A stretch of 64,000 nt of DNA from Clostridiales bacterium (GCA_004557735.1 SFFV01000003.1:99247-163246), one strand, 5' to 3'. Counted from the first letter of the stretch, positions 32,771 through 42,902 are shown. Numbers and translations: made by a program. Notes: generated by a model from the sequence alone, not told the origin.

Positions 32771-32799
32771 ATCATAGTATAGATTGTATACTTCGTCAA
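32771..32799 (-). promoter_or_regulatory. Promoter of the gntR-sugar importer operon
   Basis: Minus-strand TTGACG (32794-32799), 17-base spacer, TATGAT (32771-32776). The palindromic operator covers the start of the transcript. Confidence 0.8.
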
Positions 32800-32876
32800 T
32801 AGAGAACCGTGTCGTATTGGGAATATTTGTCATTCTGCACTTTTTCTCCGGCATTTTCTTAGTGGAAACGCTAAAC

Positions 32877-32917
32877 AAAAAAACGGTCTCCCCCGATGTC
32901 TTTTCCCATCGGGGGAG
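32877..32917 (-). terminator. Terminator of typA
   Basis: An 11-bp perfect stem (32888-32898 with 32907-32917), followed on the minus strand by seven consecutive T (32877-32883). Confidence 0.9.
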
Positions 32918-32947
32918 GCCATTTCTTCCATATGGCATTCCCGGTTT

Positions 32948-34768
<1,821 letters not shown>

Positions 34769-34812
34769 AGTATCCATCTCCAAATGTTAATCCGATTCAA
34801 ATCCAGCGCGGT

Positions 34813-34818
34813 ATTATA
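34813..34818 (-). promoter_or_regulatory. Extended -10 promoter of typA
   Basis: Minus-strand TGG-TATAAT, about 45 bases upstream of the typA start, with only a weak -35 (TTTTCA) 17 bases further up. Confidence 0.6.
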
Positions 34819-35049
34819 CCACAGTCTGTCCCGGATGAAAAGAGATTTTCTTCTTTTTCGTTATTTCCCGACGGACGCCGGCAAAACAGATCCGCCGGAG
34901 TTTTCTTCCGCCGGCGCAAAGGAATGCAGATCCCTTTCTCCGGCGGCGTGCGCGCCGGAGAAACCGCCTCCCGGCCCGCAGACGCGCGAGCGAAGCGAGT
35001 GCGCCGCGGCCTCTCTCAAACAAGCCCCTCAACGGGGTGGGGGCGTTTG

Positions 35050-35188
35050 AAATTAAGAAAGGAGGATCGCCCCCGCCCTGTTGGGGTCGATCCTCCGAGG
35101 AGAAAAGTATCGGATCCTCCGCGCTGCTGTGCTGGGCAGCCGAAGGTCGGAGAGGCGGCTTTCCTATGCAAAGCCCAACTTCCCCGCC
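35050..35188 (-). ncRNA. Candidate small structured RNA
   Basis: A consensus minus-strand promoter (35195-35223) would start a transcript near 35188 that runs to a strong terminator: 9-bp stem 35061-35069 with 35088-35096 plus inner C4/G4 pairing, then TTTCTT. The roughly 138-base RNA contains a perfect 6-bp hairpin (GGCTTT...AAAGCC), a CTCCG...CGGAG hairpin and the terminator, but no convincing reading frame (the first ATG gives eight codons). I could not match it to 6S, SRP RNA, or a known riboswitch by eye. The rest of 34820-35049 is GC-rich with several small hairpins and no gene. Confidence 0.45.
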
Positions 35189-35194
35189 ATTATG

Positions 35195-35223
35195 ATATTA
35201 GCACAATCATTCGCTTCTGTCAA
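35195..35223 (-). promoter_or_regulatory. Consensus promoter of the candidate small RNA
   Basis: Minus-strand TTGACA (35218-35223), exactly 17 bases, TAATAT (35195-35200). It lies between the last phage gene and the intergenic region upstream of typA. Confidence 0.8.
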
Positions 35224-35238
35224 GGAATAATTTAAAAA

Positions 35239-36216
35239 TTAAATGTTCTCCTCTTCCGAGGCGCGGAGCAGCTTCCAGATCTCCTCCGCTTCGTCGCTCC
35301 GGATGTCGCCGGAAGCGAGCCGCGAGGCGATATACTCCACGGCGGCGTCCGTGCCGCGCTCTGCGTTGAGAAGAAGCGCCCCGGAGAGCGTGTCGGCAAG
35401 CGCCGATCCCGAAGAAGCGGAGACTGCCGTGCCGTCCCACGCGCGGCGCAGCGGCGCGACCTTGTTGTTCCGGCCCATCCAGATCTCCGTGAGATAGTCC
35501 GCCTGATCCTGTGTAAGGCCCATGCCGACATAGCCGGAATAATCCCCCGCCGCGGCAAGCAGCGCGGCGGCTTTGGCGGCCTCCTCGCGGCGGCGCTTTT
35601 CCTCCTCCTGCCAGAGCTTTGCCAGGCTTTCGCCGTGCGTCCTCTTGGCCTCGGCGTCGGCGCGCTCCCGCTCGGATTTTGCCGCGGCGAGCCGGGCGTC
35701 GCGCGCGGAATACGCCTTGGCTTCCTCGGCGAGACGCGCTCTCCCGTTTTCGGCAAGCTCCTCGCCGTAGGAGTTGGCAAGCCGTACCTGCGAGGATTCC
35801 GTCAGGCCGCCGGTGATGCCCTGCGCGGCAAGGCGCTGCGGCAGCGTGCGGGTGCTTTCCATATACTCGCGGTAAAGCTGGCGGTCGGTGTTCTTGTACC
35901 CGCCGCGAATGCGCTCAAGCGCATCCTGCGCGTCGCGCTCGGCAGCGTCGGCCTCGGCCTCGGCGGTGCGCCTGTTTCCGGCGAGCGCGTCGGCGTACTG
36001 CCCGGCAAGGTATTTCTCCATGATCTCGCTGTAGGTCGGGCTGCGTTGCGCCGGGGCGGCGTTCTCCGCGCCTTTCCCGCCTGCGTTCTCCCCGCTTTCC
36101 TCCGGAGTGCCGGTCCACCTCACCGCAGGCGGGTTTCTCTTCTTTTTGCGCGATTCGTCCGGGAGCTTGCCGGAGGGTGTTTTCGTTCCAAAATCGTCAA
36201 GACGTATGACCTTCAT
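35239..36216 (-). CDS. Phage cassette coiled-coil protein, unknown function
   Basis: A 325-residue protein, last gene of the phage cassette. Residues about 20-75 are a charged, Pro-rich disordered stretch; 80-260 are strongly helical with long Ala/Glu/Arg heptads (for example EERKRRREEAAKAAALLAA-like content around residue 215); the C-terminus is helical. This composition fits internal virion, ejection or assembly proteins of podovirus-like phages, but I recognise no family. Its ATG overlaps the stop of the zinc-ribbon gene (ATGA). Confidence 0.7.
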   Translation of the reverse strand: MKVIRLDDFGTKTPSGKLPDESRKKKRNPPAVRWTGTPEESGENAGGKGAENAAPAQRSPTYSEIMEKYLAGQYADALAGNRRTAEAEADAAERDAQDALERIRGGYKNTDRQLYREYMESTRTLPQRLAAQGITGGLTESSQVRLANSYGEELAENGRARLAEEAKAYSARDARLAAAKSERERADAEAKRTHGESLAKLWQEEEKRRREEAAKAAALLAAAGDYSGYVGMGLTQDQADYLTEIWMGRNNKVAPLRRAWDGTAVSASSGSALADTLSGALLLNAERGTDAAVEYIASRLASGDIRSDEAEEIWKLLRASEEENI

Positions 36217-36317
36217 TTCTTCTTCTCCTTGTCGTATTTTATGCATTTCGGGTTGCGGCACTCCCATTGCGCCGCCGTTTTTCGCAGCATTTCAATGCCG
36301 CAGCACGGACACTTCAT
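36213..36317 (-). CDS. 34-residue zinc-ribbon-like phage protein
   Basis: A tiny gene coding for MKCPCCGIEMLRKTA... with paired cysteines (CPCC near the start and CRNPKC near residue 27), enough for one zinc site. It starts at ATG 36317 with GGAGGG nine bases upstream, overlaps the portal stop by ATGA, and ends by overlapping the next gene's ATG, so translational coupling on both sides supports it as real. Possible nucleic-acid or protein binder; function unknown. Confidence 0.75.
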   Translation of the reverse strand: MKCPCCGIEMLRKTAAQWECRNPKCIKYDKEKKK

Positions 36318-38134
36318 CCGAGCGTTCCCTCCTCTCCGCTCCCGGGGCTCCCCTGCGTAAAGGGAGCCGCCGCCGGAGGCGACGGAGGGATCACCTTTTC
36401 CGCGGTTTCCGCAAACCTCCGCTCCCACTCCCCGACGATCTCCTGCCGGTCAGGGATGTCGAGTATTTCGAGCTCAGCGGCGAAGATGCGCCAGTTCTCC
36501 GCCGTGATGTTTGCGCGTGTCAGGCTGTCGAGCGCCTGCAGCGTCGTCTGCCGGTCGCGCCGCGCGCCTTCGGCGGCCTGCACCGTGATATCCACCCGCG
36601 GGAAAAACTCCCGGGACGGGCGCAGCACCTCGCCGGTGAGAGAGCGGACCTCCGGCAGTGTGCGGGCAAAATCGGCGCTGTTGTAGATCATGCACCGTCC
36701 CGGCGCTCCCGCGCCCTCCGGCGCGCCGAGATAGAGCATCCGGTCGTCGTCGAAAAACTCCAGCGACAGCCAGTCGAGCAGCTCGTAGAGCCGCTCAAAC
36801 CCGGCGTTTCGGTCGGCGCGCTTGATGTCCGACTGCTCGCGCCCGTCGGCGCGGAGCATGGAGAGGCCCGCGGCGGTCGTAACCCGCGCCGTTTCCTTGC
36901 CGGTGCCGGTGTCATAGCTGCGGCTGGCGCGCTCGATCTGCTCCTTGAACCAGGTGATATCCATCGCCGCCTTGCCGACGCTCTGCAGTCCGCCGAGGCG
37001 CTGCACGCCGCCCATGCGTCCCTGCTTGAGATGCACGATCGCGCCCGGCTCGTTGGTCAGCTCCTCGCCGTCGGCAAGAGCGCCTTCCTCCACAAGAAGA
37101 ATGTCGTTCGAGAGGAAGCTGTCGTTCAAAAGCGCCGCGGCGAGCTTGCGGTCGGCGGCGTCTACGAGATCGAGCACCGCGGAGAGCTCGCTCTTGTTCC
37201 AGAAGCGGTTCTCATCCTGAATGCGCCAGTAGTGCACGAACGGGAAGAGCGTGTTCTGCGCGCCCGTGCGCCGCCAGTAATTCGGGATATACCGCAGCTC
37301 GTGCCCGCCGGCCTGAATGGAACACGCCACCGCTCCGGCCGGGACGGTCTCCCCGTCTGCGGTCGTTTCGACCGGCTGGCGGAACCAGTGCTCGAGCACC
37401 TGCACGGTGTCGTCTGTGTCGTTCAGCGCGCTCGTCATATCGAAGATCTCGCTGCGGGGCACATAATCCTCGCTGAGCGTCTCCTCCGCCGTAATGCCCA
37501 GCTCCTCGAGCTCGGCGCGGAACATCTGCGCGAAGCGCACCTTATGGATGCGGTATACATAGTCGAGATACTGCCCGTCCTGCACGCTGCCGCCGCGCAC
37601 CGCGGGGTCCGGAAACACCGCCTCCACGGGGATATCGCTCACGCGGATGTCGCCCCGCGCCTCGCCGCAGCGCATATCCTCGTCCCAGTACGCCTTCCAG
37701 AAGGCGTCGCCGAGCTTGAGAAGCCGGCGCTCGTTGCGCGTGTTCATATCGGAAAGGCGGTTGTTCTCGGCGATGTACCGCACGGCAAACTCGCGCCGCT
37801 TGGCCATGGTGCTGTCGAGATCGTCGTCGCGCCCGCGAAACTCCGGCTGCGGCACGGTCGGCTCGATCTGGCTCTCAACGAGAATATACGGGTCGGGAAC
37901 GCTCGCCGGGAGCCACGGGATGTCATTTTCGCGGCAGAACTCGGTAAGATCGCGCGTCACGTCGTGGATGCCGTTGTAGTAGTCGTTGTACCGCTCCCAC
38001 TCGGTCTCCACGGCGGTGCGGGCGTTTTTGGCGCGCCGGAAAAGCGCGTATGCCGTCCGTTCGCGCGCCTCGCGGTCGGAATAATCGTAGCCGGAAACGA
38101 CCTCCGGCTGCGGCTGTTTCTTTCGCAGTTTCAT
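36314..38134 (-). CDS. Phage portal protein (P22-like)
   Basis: A 606-residue portal protein forming the dodecameric DNA entry ring of the capsid. The start (EWERYNDYYNGIHD), the QIEPTVPQPEFRGR segment, and the long helical C-terminal third (ERASRSYDTGTGKETA, NAGFERLYELLDWL) are typical of P22-type podovirus portals. The last roughly 25 residues (IPPSPPAAAPFTQGSPGSG) are encoded by a dispersed palindromic repeat, see 36346-36391, and are probably a recent, unstructured tail. Its position after the fibre and lysozyme genes, rather than before the scaffold, is unusual. Confidence 0.82.
   Translation of the reverse strand: MKLRKKQPQPEVVSGYDYSDREARERTAYALFRRAKNARTAVETEWERYNDYYNGIHDVTRDLTEFCRENDIPWLPASVPDPYILVESQIEPTVPQPEFRGRDDDLDSTMAKRREFAVRYIAENNRLSDMNTRNERRLLKLGDAFWKAYWDEDMRCGEARGDIRVSDIPVEAVFPDPAVRGGSVQDGQYLDYVYRIHKVRFAQMFRAELEELGITAEETLSEDYVPRSEIFDMTSALNDTDDTVQVLEHWFRQPVETTADGETVPAGAVACSIQAGGHELRYIPNYWRRTGAQNTLFPFVHYWRIQDENRFWNKSELSAVLDLVDAADRKLAAALLNDSFLSNDILLVEEGALADGEELTNEPGAIVHLKQGRMGGVQRLGGLQSVGKAAMDITWFKEQIERASRSYDTGTGKETARVTTAAGLSMLRADGREQSDIKRADRNAGFERLYELLDWLSLEFFDDDRMLYLGAPEGAGAPGRCMIYNSADFARTLPEVRSLTGEVLRPSREFFPRVDITVQAAEGARRDRQTTLQALDSLTRANITAENWRIFAAELEILDIPDRQEIVGEWERRFAETAEKVIPPSPPAAAPFTQGSPGSGEEGTLG
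36346..36391 (-). repeat. Dispersed palindromic repeat inside the portal gene
   Basis: GGCTCCCCT...AGGGAGCC (36346-36368) followed by a second hairpin GCCGCC-GGA-GGCGAC and GGAGGGAT. The same layout (hairpin, hairpin, GGGGT end) recurs at 43381-43430. It codes for the last residues of the portal. Confidence 0.7.
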
Positions 38135-38135
38135 T

Positions 38136-38876
38136 TCATACCCCCAATATCCGGTTCACTTCGCCCTGCACGAGATCATAAAACCACGCGCCGAGCTTCT
38201 GCTTTCTCTCTTCGCCGTTGCCCCACTTCCCGTCGAGCACCTCCTGCGCCATTGCCGCGATGCTTACGCATTTCCCGTCCTTTTCCGGCTCTGCTCCGCC
38301 CGCCGTCCCACCGTCAAAATACGACAGAGGCACATACAGAATATCCAGATCCAGCGGCGCGCCCCGGTACTGCTGCATGACGCACCGTCCGCGCAGATCG
38401 GGGTAGTTCACCCCGTCGTTCGCGCCCCAGGCCGCGATCCATTTGTCATGGCCGGTCTCGCCGATGTGCGTATCAAACCAGCTCAGACTTGCATACACGC
38501 CGGTCCTGTTTCCGGCTTTCCGCATTTCGTCGCAGAACGCCCTGCACATGGCGGTGATCGTACCGTCCGGCGGGAACCCGTTTTTCGCCTTGTAGCCGTC
38601 CGCGTCCTCCATGTCGAACCACACGCCGAGCCGGGGCCTTCGCCCGGCGAGAAACCGCAGACACGCCTCCGCCTCCTGCGCCGCCTGCGTCTCGTTGAGC
38701 GCGTAGCTGTACCAGTAGATCCCCCACGGGATCGAGAGCGCCTCGCACTTTTGGATGTTTCGCTCCGCCCACGGGTCCACGCTCGTCCAGAACCCGCCGC
38801 GGACGATTACGAAGCCGTTTTGGTACGGCGCAAGGTTGAAGTCGCCCTGCCACTGGGAAATGTCTATACCGTTCAT
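38136..38876 (-). CDS. GH25 lysozyme endolysin with C-terminal CW_7 motif
   Basis: A 246-residue muramidase. The GH25 fold is clear from MNGIDISQWQGDF, FVIVRGGFW, the catalytic-site DMED (WFDMEDADGY), and YASLSWFD. The last 45 residues (EVLDGKWGNGEERKQKLG) match the CW_7/Cpl-7 cell-wall-binding repeat. It would cut host peptidoglycan for phage release. No signal peptide, so it needs one of the two holin-like proteins encoded upstream. The start at 38876 is fixed by the ATGA overlap with the preceding stop and by GGAGGG at good spacing. Confidence 0.93.
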   Translation of the reverse strand: MNGIDISQWQGDFNLAPYQNGFVIVRGGFWTSVDPWAERNIQKCEALSIPWGIYWYSYALNETQAAQEAEACLRFLAGRRPRLGVWFDMEDADGYKAKNGFPPDGTITAMCRAFCDEMRKAGNRTGVYASLSWFDTHIGETGHDKWIAAWGANDGVNYPDLRGRCVMQQYRGAPLDLDILYVPLSYFDGGTAGGAEPEKDGKCVSIAAMAQEVLDGKWGNGEERKQKLGAWFYDLVQGEVNRILGV

Positions 38877-39379
38877 TTCCATGTCCCTCCGACCTTGATT
38901 TTTGCCACGGCGTCCTTCCAGACGCCGCCGATCTTGACCTTGATTTGCGCGCTTTTCCACACGCCGCCGACCTTCAAATAAACCGTCGAGCCGAGCAGCG
39001 CGGGGGCGGAAAAGGTTGCGGTTTGTACGGCGACCGCGGCGCCAACGCCGCCGACCTTTGCGGTTATCGTGACTCCCTCGCCGGCTTCGCCGATGTAATA
39101 GAACGTGGCCGTACCCTTGGAGACGTCGAAGGATGTATCCTCCTCGCCAGTGACGCCGCCAATGTCGCACCGGAGCGTCCATTTCTCCGGCGGGTAATAA
39201 GTGCCGTATTCGCCGTTGCCGCTCGTCAGCTCTGCTTTAATGGCAAACTGTCTGCCGTTCAGTCGGGCGATGTACAATTTTCCAGAAAGGCTCCAATGGT
39301 TTGCACTTCCATAAACGCTCTTTTCCTGCTCCCACGCGCTGCCGCTTGGCAGCTCCGGCGCTGTTTGTGTCCATCCCAT
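38873..39379 (-). CDS. Phage structural protein with GGVWK repeats, probable tail/fibre component
   Basis: A 168-residue beta-rich protein. Three C-terminal copies of a short motif of the form VGGVWK / IGGVWKDA / VGGTWK are repeated at about 14-residue intervals; they look like Trp-containing strands of a receptor- or cell-wall-binding domain. Placed between the large fibre gene and the lysozyme gene and coupled to both, it is likely a virion surface or fibre-tip protein. No family recognised. Confidence 0.7.
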   Translation of the reverse strand: MGWTQTAPELPSGSAWEQEKSVYGSANHWSLSGKLYIARLNGRQFAIKAELTSGNGEYGTYYPPEKWTLRCDIGGVTGEEDTSFDVSKGTATFYYIGEAGEGVTITAKVGGVGAAVAVQTATFSAPALLGSTVYLKVGGVWKSAQIKVKIGGVWKDAVAKIKVGGTWK

Positions 39380-39389
39380 TTATTTCACC

Positions 39390-40169
39390 TCATTCCGAGT
39401 ACATGAGATAGATATCCCCGTCGATGCCGATGTCCGACGTCGGCTCGGCCGTTCCGGCGAAGATGTGCCGCACCTGATCGGCGGCAAGGCCGAATTTGGT
39501 GTACGGGATATCGTCCGCGAGCTTGTCGGCGGTGACCGCCTTGTCGGCGATGAGCGCCGCCGTTACGGCGAGCGCGGCGATCTTCTCCGCCGTGACCGCT
39601 CCTTCGGCGATCTTCTGCGTCGTCACCGCGCCCTGCGCAAGGTGCGTCGAGAGCACCGCGAGCGCCGCGAGCTTTGCCGACGTGACGGCCGCCGCGCCGA
39701 GCTGCTCCGTGCCGACGCTTCCGGCGCCGAGCTTCGTGCCGTCCAGCACCGGGATGCGAGATGGCTCCAGCGTGCCGGAGGCAATGTCGCCCGCCCCGTG
39801 TGTGTGTACCGCCGCCGCGCCGCCGAGGGCAACGGCCGTCACCTCCGCGGCGAGCTTTGCCAGTGTGATGCTCCCGTCGGTGACGCTGCCCTGCGTCACG
39901 TCCTGCATCGCCTGTACGATCTGCTCGAGCGCCGTCTGGATGTTGTCCGCCGAAAAGCCGGGGATCGTCGCAATGCCGAGCTGTCCCGCGGCGGCGGCGC
40001 CCGTCAGCTCGTCGAGGAGCGCATTGAAGCGGTTTCGCACCACCGCCGTTACGAGATTGTCGAACACCTTCTTGTTCTGCGCCGCCGTGCCGGTCAGTTT
40101 GTCCGGCTGGCTCTGCACGCCGCTTTCGGCGATCGCCTCTTCCGTGATCTTCTGTTCCTGTATGCTCAT
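39390..40169 (-). CDS. Phage fibre protein
   Basis: A 259-residue protein with a helical N-terminus followed by a long run of degenerate short repeats rich in Ala, Val and Thr (GAVTAEKIAALAVTAALIADKAVTADKLADD-type, each piece about 7 residues). A central HTHGAGDIASGTLEPSRIP is typical of phage tail or head fibres. Such repeats form trimeric shafts. AAAGAGGTG precedes the ATG. Confidence 0.78.
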   Translation of the reverse strand: MSIQEQKITEEAIAESGVQSQPDKLTGTAAQNKKVFDNLVTAVVRNRFNALLDELTGAAAAGQLGIATIPGFSADNIQTALEQIVQAMQDVTQGSVTDGSITLAKLAAEVTAVALGGAAAVHTHGAGDIASGTLEPSRIPVLDGTKLGAGSVGTEQLGAAAVTSAKLAALAVLSTHLAQGAVTTQKIAEGAVTAEKIAALAVTAALIADKAVTADKLADDIPYTKFGLAADQVRHIFAGTAEPTSDIGIDGDIYLMYSE

Positions 40170-40173
40170 GTCT

Positions 40174-42039
40174 TCACCTCTTTGCGTAATTGCCCGTTAC
40201 ATAATGCTTTGTGATCTGGAATATGCCGAAGCCCTCGTTCGGCTCGGCGTTGCGCACGATGATCTGCAGCCGCTTGTAGTTTTTCACCTTGCGGTTGAGA
40301 AAGATCTCCTGCGGGCTTTCGTCCGTGTTGAACGTGATGCGCTCAAAGTCCACGTCCGAAAAGTCCAGAATGTCCATCGGCTTTCCCGCGACGCGCTTTT
40401 CGTGGCCGCCGGTGCGGTCGGCGCGGATGTACACCTCGGCGCTCGAGCGCGCGTACGGCTTGATGGTCACGCAGCAGCCGCGCTTCAAAAGCGTTTTGAG
40501 CACGGCCGGCGTGCCGTCGTCGTCGTATTTGGTCGCCCACACGGCGGAGATGGCCTCGCCGTCGTCGCTGTAGCGGCTCATGTCCTCAATGTCCGTGTTG
40601 AATTTGCAGATGCGTCCGTCCGCCGTGCCGAAGTACAGCTCCTCGTCCGCGCCGGAGCGCTGTACATACCAGCACAGCGCCGGAACGTTCTCCCAGTAAA
40701 AACCCTCGTAAACGAAATCGCTGAGCGCCGCGCTGCGGAACGTTTTGGTCTGGCGGCCATGGAGGACGTAAACGTGTCCCTCCGGTACCGCAAGCAGGTA
40801 CATATCCTGCCACACTGCCGCCTCCGCCTCCGGCAGAGACGGCTCCTTCGTGAGCTGAGCGTTGAGATACAGGCTGCGGTTTTGGATGATCTTCTCCCCG
40901 GTCAGGCTGCTGCTTGTGATCGCCGCGGCGCCGGAGCGGGAGAGGAAGAGGGGATCGTCCAGGAGCGAGGCAAAGCTCCCCGGCGCGACAGCCCCCACGC
41001 CCGCGATCGTCTGCTGCAGCGTGAACACGGCCTCGCCGTCCTCGGAAAGCGCGGCGGAACGGAGGAACACGGTGCTGTCGCTTCCGTCGTCTGCCTTAAC
41101 GATGCCGAGCGAGCTGCCGATGCGGCAGTAGCCGCGGATCGGCGTCGCCTCGCTGCCTACGGCGGCATAGCCGAGATCGGGCATGTATGTCGGATCGTTC
41201 AGCCCGCTCATCCAATCCAGATTCGGGCAGTCGGGATTGCCGGAGAGCACCACGCGGTCATTGGAGCCGACGCCGTAGGTCGTGATGATCGTACACTTGT
41301 CGATGCGCTCGGCATAGCCCTCCACCGTGTGGGGGAACTGCACAACCAGTCCGTCGGACGCGCCCGCGTCCGGCGCGGCAGGGGCGGACGCGAACGTGAT
41401 CGTCCCCGCCGCGCGGTCAAGCGTAAAAGCCGTGACCTCCTCGCCCCAGACCCACGCGCGCACCGTGCCGGATGTGTCGATCTCGCCGTCCAGCGTGAAC
41501 GTCACGCTCTCCCCGTCGGTCTGGAAAGCGTTTTTCCGGTACGGCGTGAGCAGGTTGACCGCCTCGTAGGAGACCCCGCCGCCGGAAGGGCTGCGCGTGA
41601 TCGTCGTTGTGGGGATATACGCCCCCGAAGCGGATACGCGCTTTGCCTCCGCCCCATCATAAGAGTAAAAGCCGCCGCCGGTGACGATCCAGAGCTTCCC
41701 GGCAAGGAAAACCGCCCGGCTCTTATGGCGGGGCAGACCGGAGAGCAGCACCGTGGGCGTCCCGTCATCCGCCCAGACATAGAGCTTTGTTCCGGCATGC
41801 GCAAGGCTCTTCACCGTACCGCCGAATTCCGCGCCGAAGAGCCCGTATACCGTGTCCCCCAGGTTCTGTACCGTCCGCCAGCCGAGCCGCTTCTGCGGCA
41901 TCCCGCCGCCGTCCGCCACGATGTTCGTACACAGCGGGCTCCGGCAGCTTTCCACGAGCGACGGGTCGGTCGAAAAGTCTGCGCCGCGAAAGGCGGCGTA
42001 CTGTGTGCGGGTGATCCCCGCGCCGCGTTTCTTTCCCAC
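40174..42039 (-). CDS. Phage hub/stabilisation protein (P22 gp10-like)
   Basis: A 621-residue beta-propeller-like protein. Its opening (FRGADFSTDPSLVESCRSPLCTNIVADGGGMPQKRLGWRTV) is characteristic of podovirus proteins that cap the packaged DNA below the adaptor (P22 gp10 type), with repeated blades such as LAGKLWIVTGGGFYSYDG. Translation starts at GTG 42039 with GGGGGTGAGAGC upstream. It lies directly after the adaptor gene, as in P22. The family call is by order and pattern, not alignment. Confidence 0.72.
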   Translation of the reverse strand: MGKKRGAGITRTQYAAFRGADFSTDPSLVESCRSPLCTNIVADGGGMPQKRLGWRTVQNLGDTVYGLFGAEFGGTVKSLAHAGTKLYVWADDGTPTVLLSGLPRHKSRAVFLAGKLWIVTGGGFYSYDGAEAKRVSASGAYIPTTTITRSPSGGGVSYEAVNLLTPYRKNAFQTDGESVTFTLDGEIDTSGTVRAWVWGEEVTAFTLDRAAGTITFASAPAAPDAGASDGLVVQFPHTVEGYAERIDKCTIITTYGVGSNDRVVLSGNPDCPNLDWMSGLNDPTYMPDLGYAAVGSEATPIRGYCRIGSSLGIVKADDGSDSTVFLRSAALSEDGEAVFTLQQTIAGVGAVAPGSFASLLDDPLFLSRSGAAAITSSSLTGEKIIQNRSLYLNAQLTKEPSLPEAEAAVWQDMYLLAVPEGHVYVLHGRQTKTFRSAALSDFVYEGFYWENVPALCWYVQRSGADEELYFGTADGRICKFNTDIEDMSRYSDDGEAISAVWATKYDDDGTPAVLKTLLKRGCCVTIKPYARSSAEVYIRADRTGGHEKRVAGKPMDILDFSDVDFERITFNTDESPQEIFLNRKVKNYKRLQIIVRNAEPNEGFGIFQITKHYVTGNYAKR

Positions 42040-42043
42040 GCTC

Positions 42044-42601
42044 TCACCCCCGGAACAGGCTCTGCGTCACGCGCCGGTTTTCTCCCGGCTGCGCCGCTGC
42101 GAGCAGGGACACCTGGTAGTTGTACATCTGCAGCATCGCGCCGTAGTCCGTCACGAGATCGGGCAGAAGCTGCTGCGCCGCCACATAGTACGGCATGCAC
42201 TCGCAGGCGTCCGGCGCGATCTCGAATTTGTAGCTGTCCGGCGCGTCCGGCGGGATCGTTCCCGGCAGGGCGAAGTATTCTACGATCACCTCCGAGGCGC
42301 TGCCCTCCGGAAGCAGGATCTGCCCGCTCCGCCATCGGAAGCGGTTCGTCGCCGGGCGGCCGTCCGCCCACACGCGATACAGCGCATGGAAGTCGTCCGG
42401 CATGTCGTAGGCCGTCACGCCCGATACGGGCCGGACCGTTTTCTCCCGCACGATCTTCCGGATCTGCGCGAGCGTTTTCTGCGCCGTGTCGAAAAAGGCG
42501 GTCATTTTCTTTTCGATATCCTCGTCGTGCTCGATCTCGCCGCCCGCGCTGTGCTCGTCCAGGAGCATGTATACCTTGTTTTTCGCCTCTCCCAGCGTCA
42601 T
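42044..42601 (-). CDS. Phage head-tail adaptor (P22 gp4-like)
   Basis: A 185-residue protein with an N-terminal helical part (TLGEAKNKVYMLLDE) and a middle YDMPDDFHALYRVW segment. This is the layout of podovirus adaptors that ring the portal. Position immediately before the hub gene supports the call. GAGGGGGCGG precedes the ATG. Confidence 0.7.
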   Translation of the reverse strand: MTLGEAKNKVYMLLDEHSAGGEIEHDEDIEKKMTAFFDTAQKTLAQIRKIVREKTVRPVSGVTAYDMPDDFHALYRVWADGRPATNRFRWRSGQILLPEGSASEVIVEYFALPGTIPPDAPDSYKFEIAPDACECMPYYVAAQQLLPDLVTDYGAMLQMYNYQVSLLAAAQPGENRRVTQSLFRG

Positions 42602-42615
42602 GGCGCGCCGCCCCC

Positions 42616-42891
42616 TCAGAGCTCGTCGAGCAGCAGCACGCGCACGTCCGTCCCGGCGGCGGAGGCGGCGAGCGAGAGGTCGAGCGCCGTGAACGGTATC
42701 GGGGTGCTCTCGCCGGGTGCGAGACGCCAGCCGTTATCGGCGGTGACGTCCTCGCCGTCGGCGCGGCGCTCCTTCATGTACACGCTGGCGGATTCGCTGT
42801 TGTTCTGCACCAGGCAGGCAAGTCCGCTCACGCGGACGGTCTGCGCGCTCGTACCGAGCGTGAGCGTACAGACGGAATCGATCTTTTTCAT
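42616..42891 (-). CDS. Small phage structural protein
   Basis: A 91-residue, beta-rich protein (LTLGTSAQTVRVSGLACLVQNNSE) resembling small capsid or spike-like accessory proteins. AAAGGAG precedes the ATG. No family recognised. Confidence 0.6.
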   Translation of the reverse strand: MKKIDSVCTLTLGTSAQTVRVSGLACLVQNNSESASVYMKERRADGEDVTADNGWRLAPGESTPIPFTALDLSLAASAAGTDVRVLLLDEL

Positions 42892-42902
42892 GGTTTCTCC
42901 TT

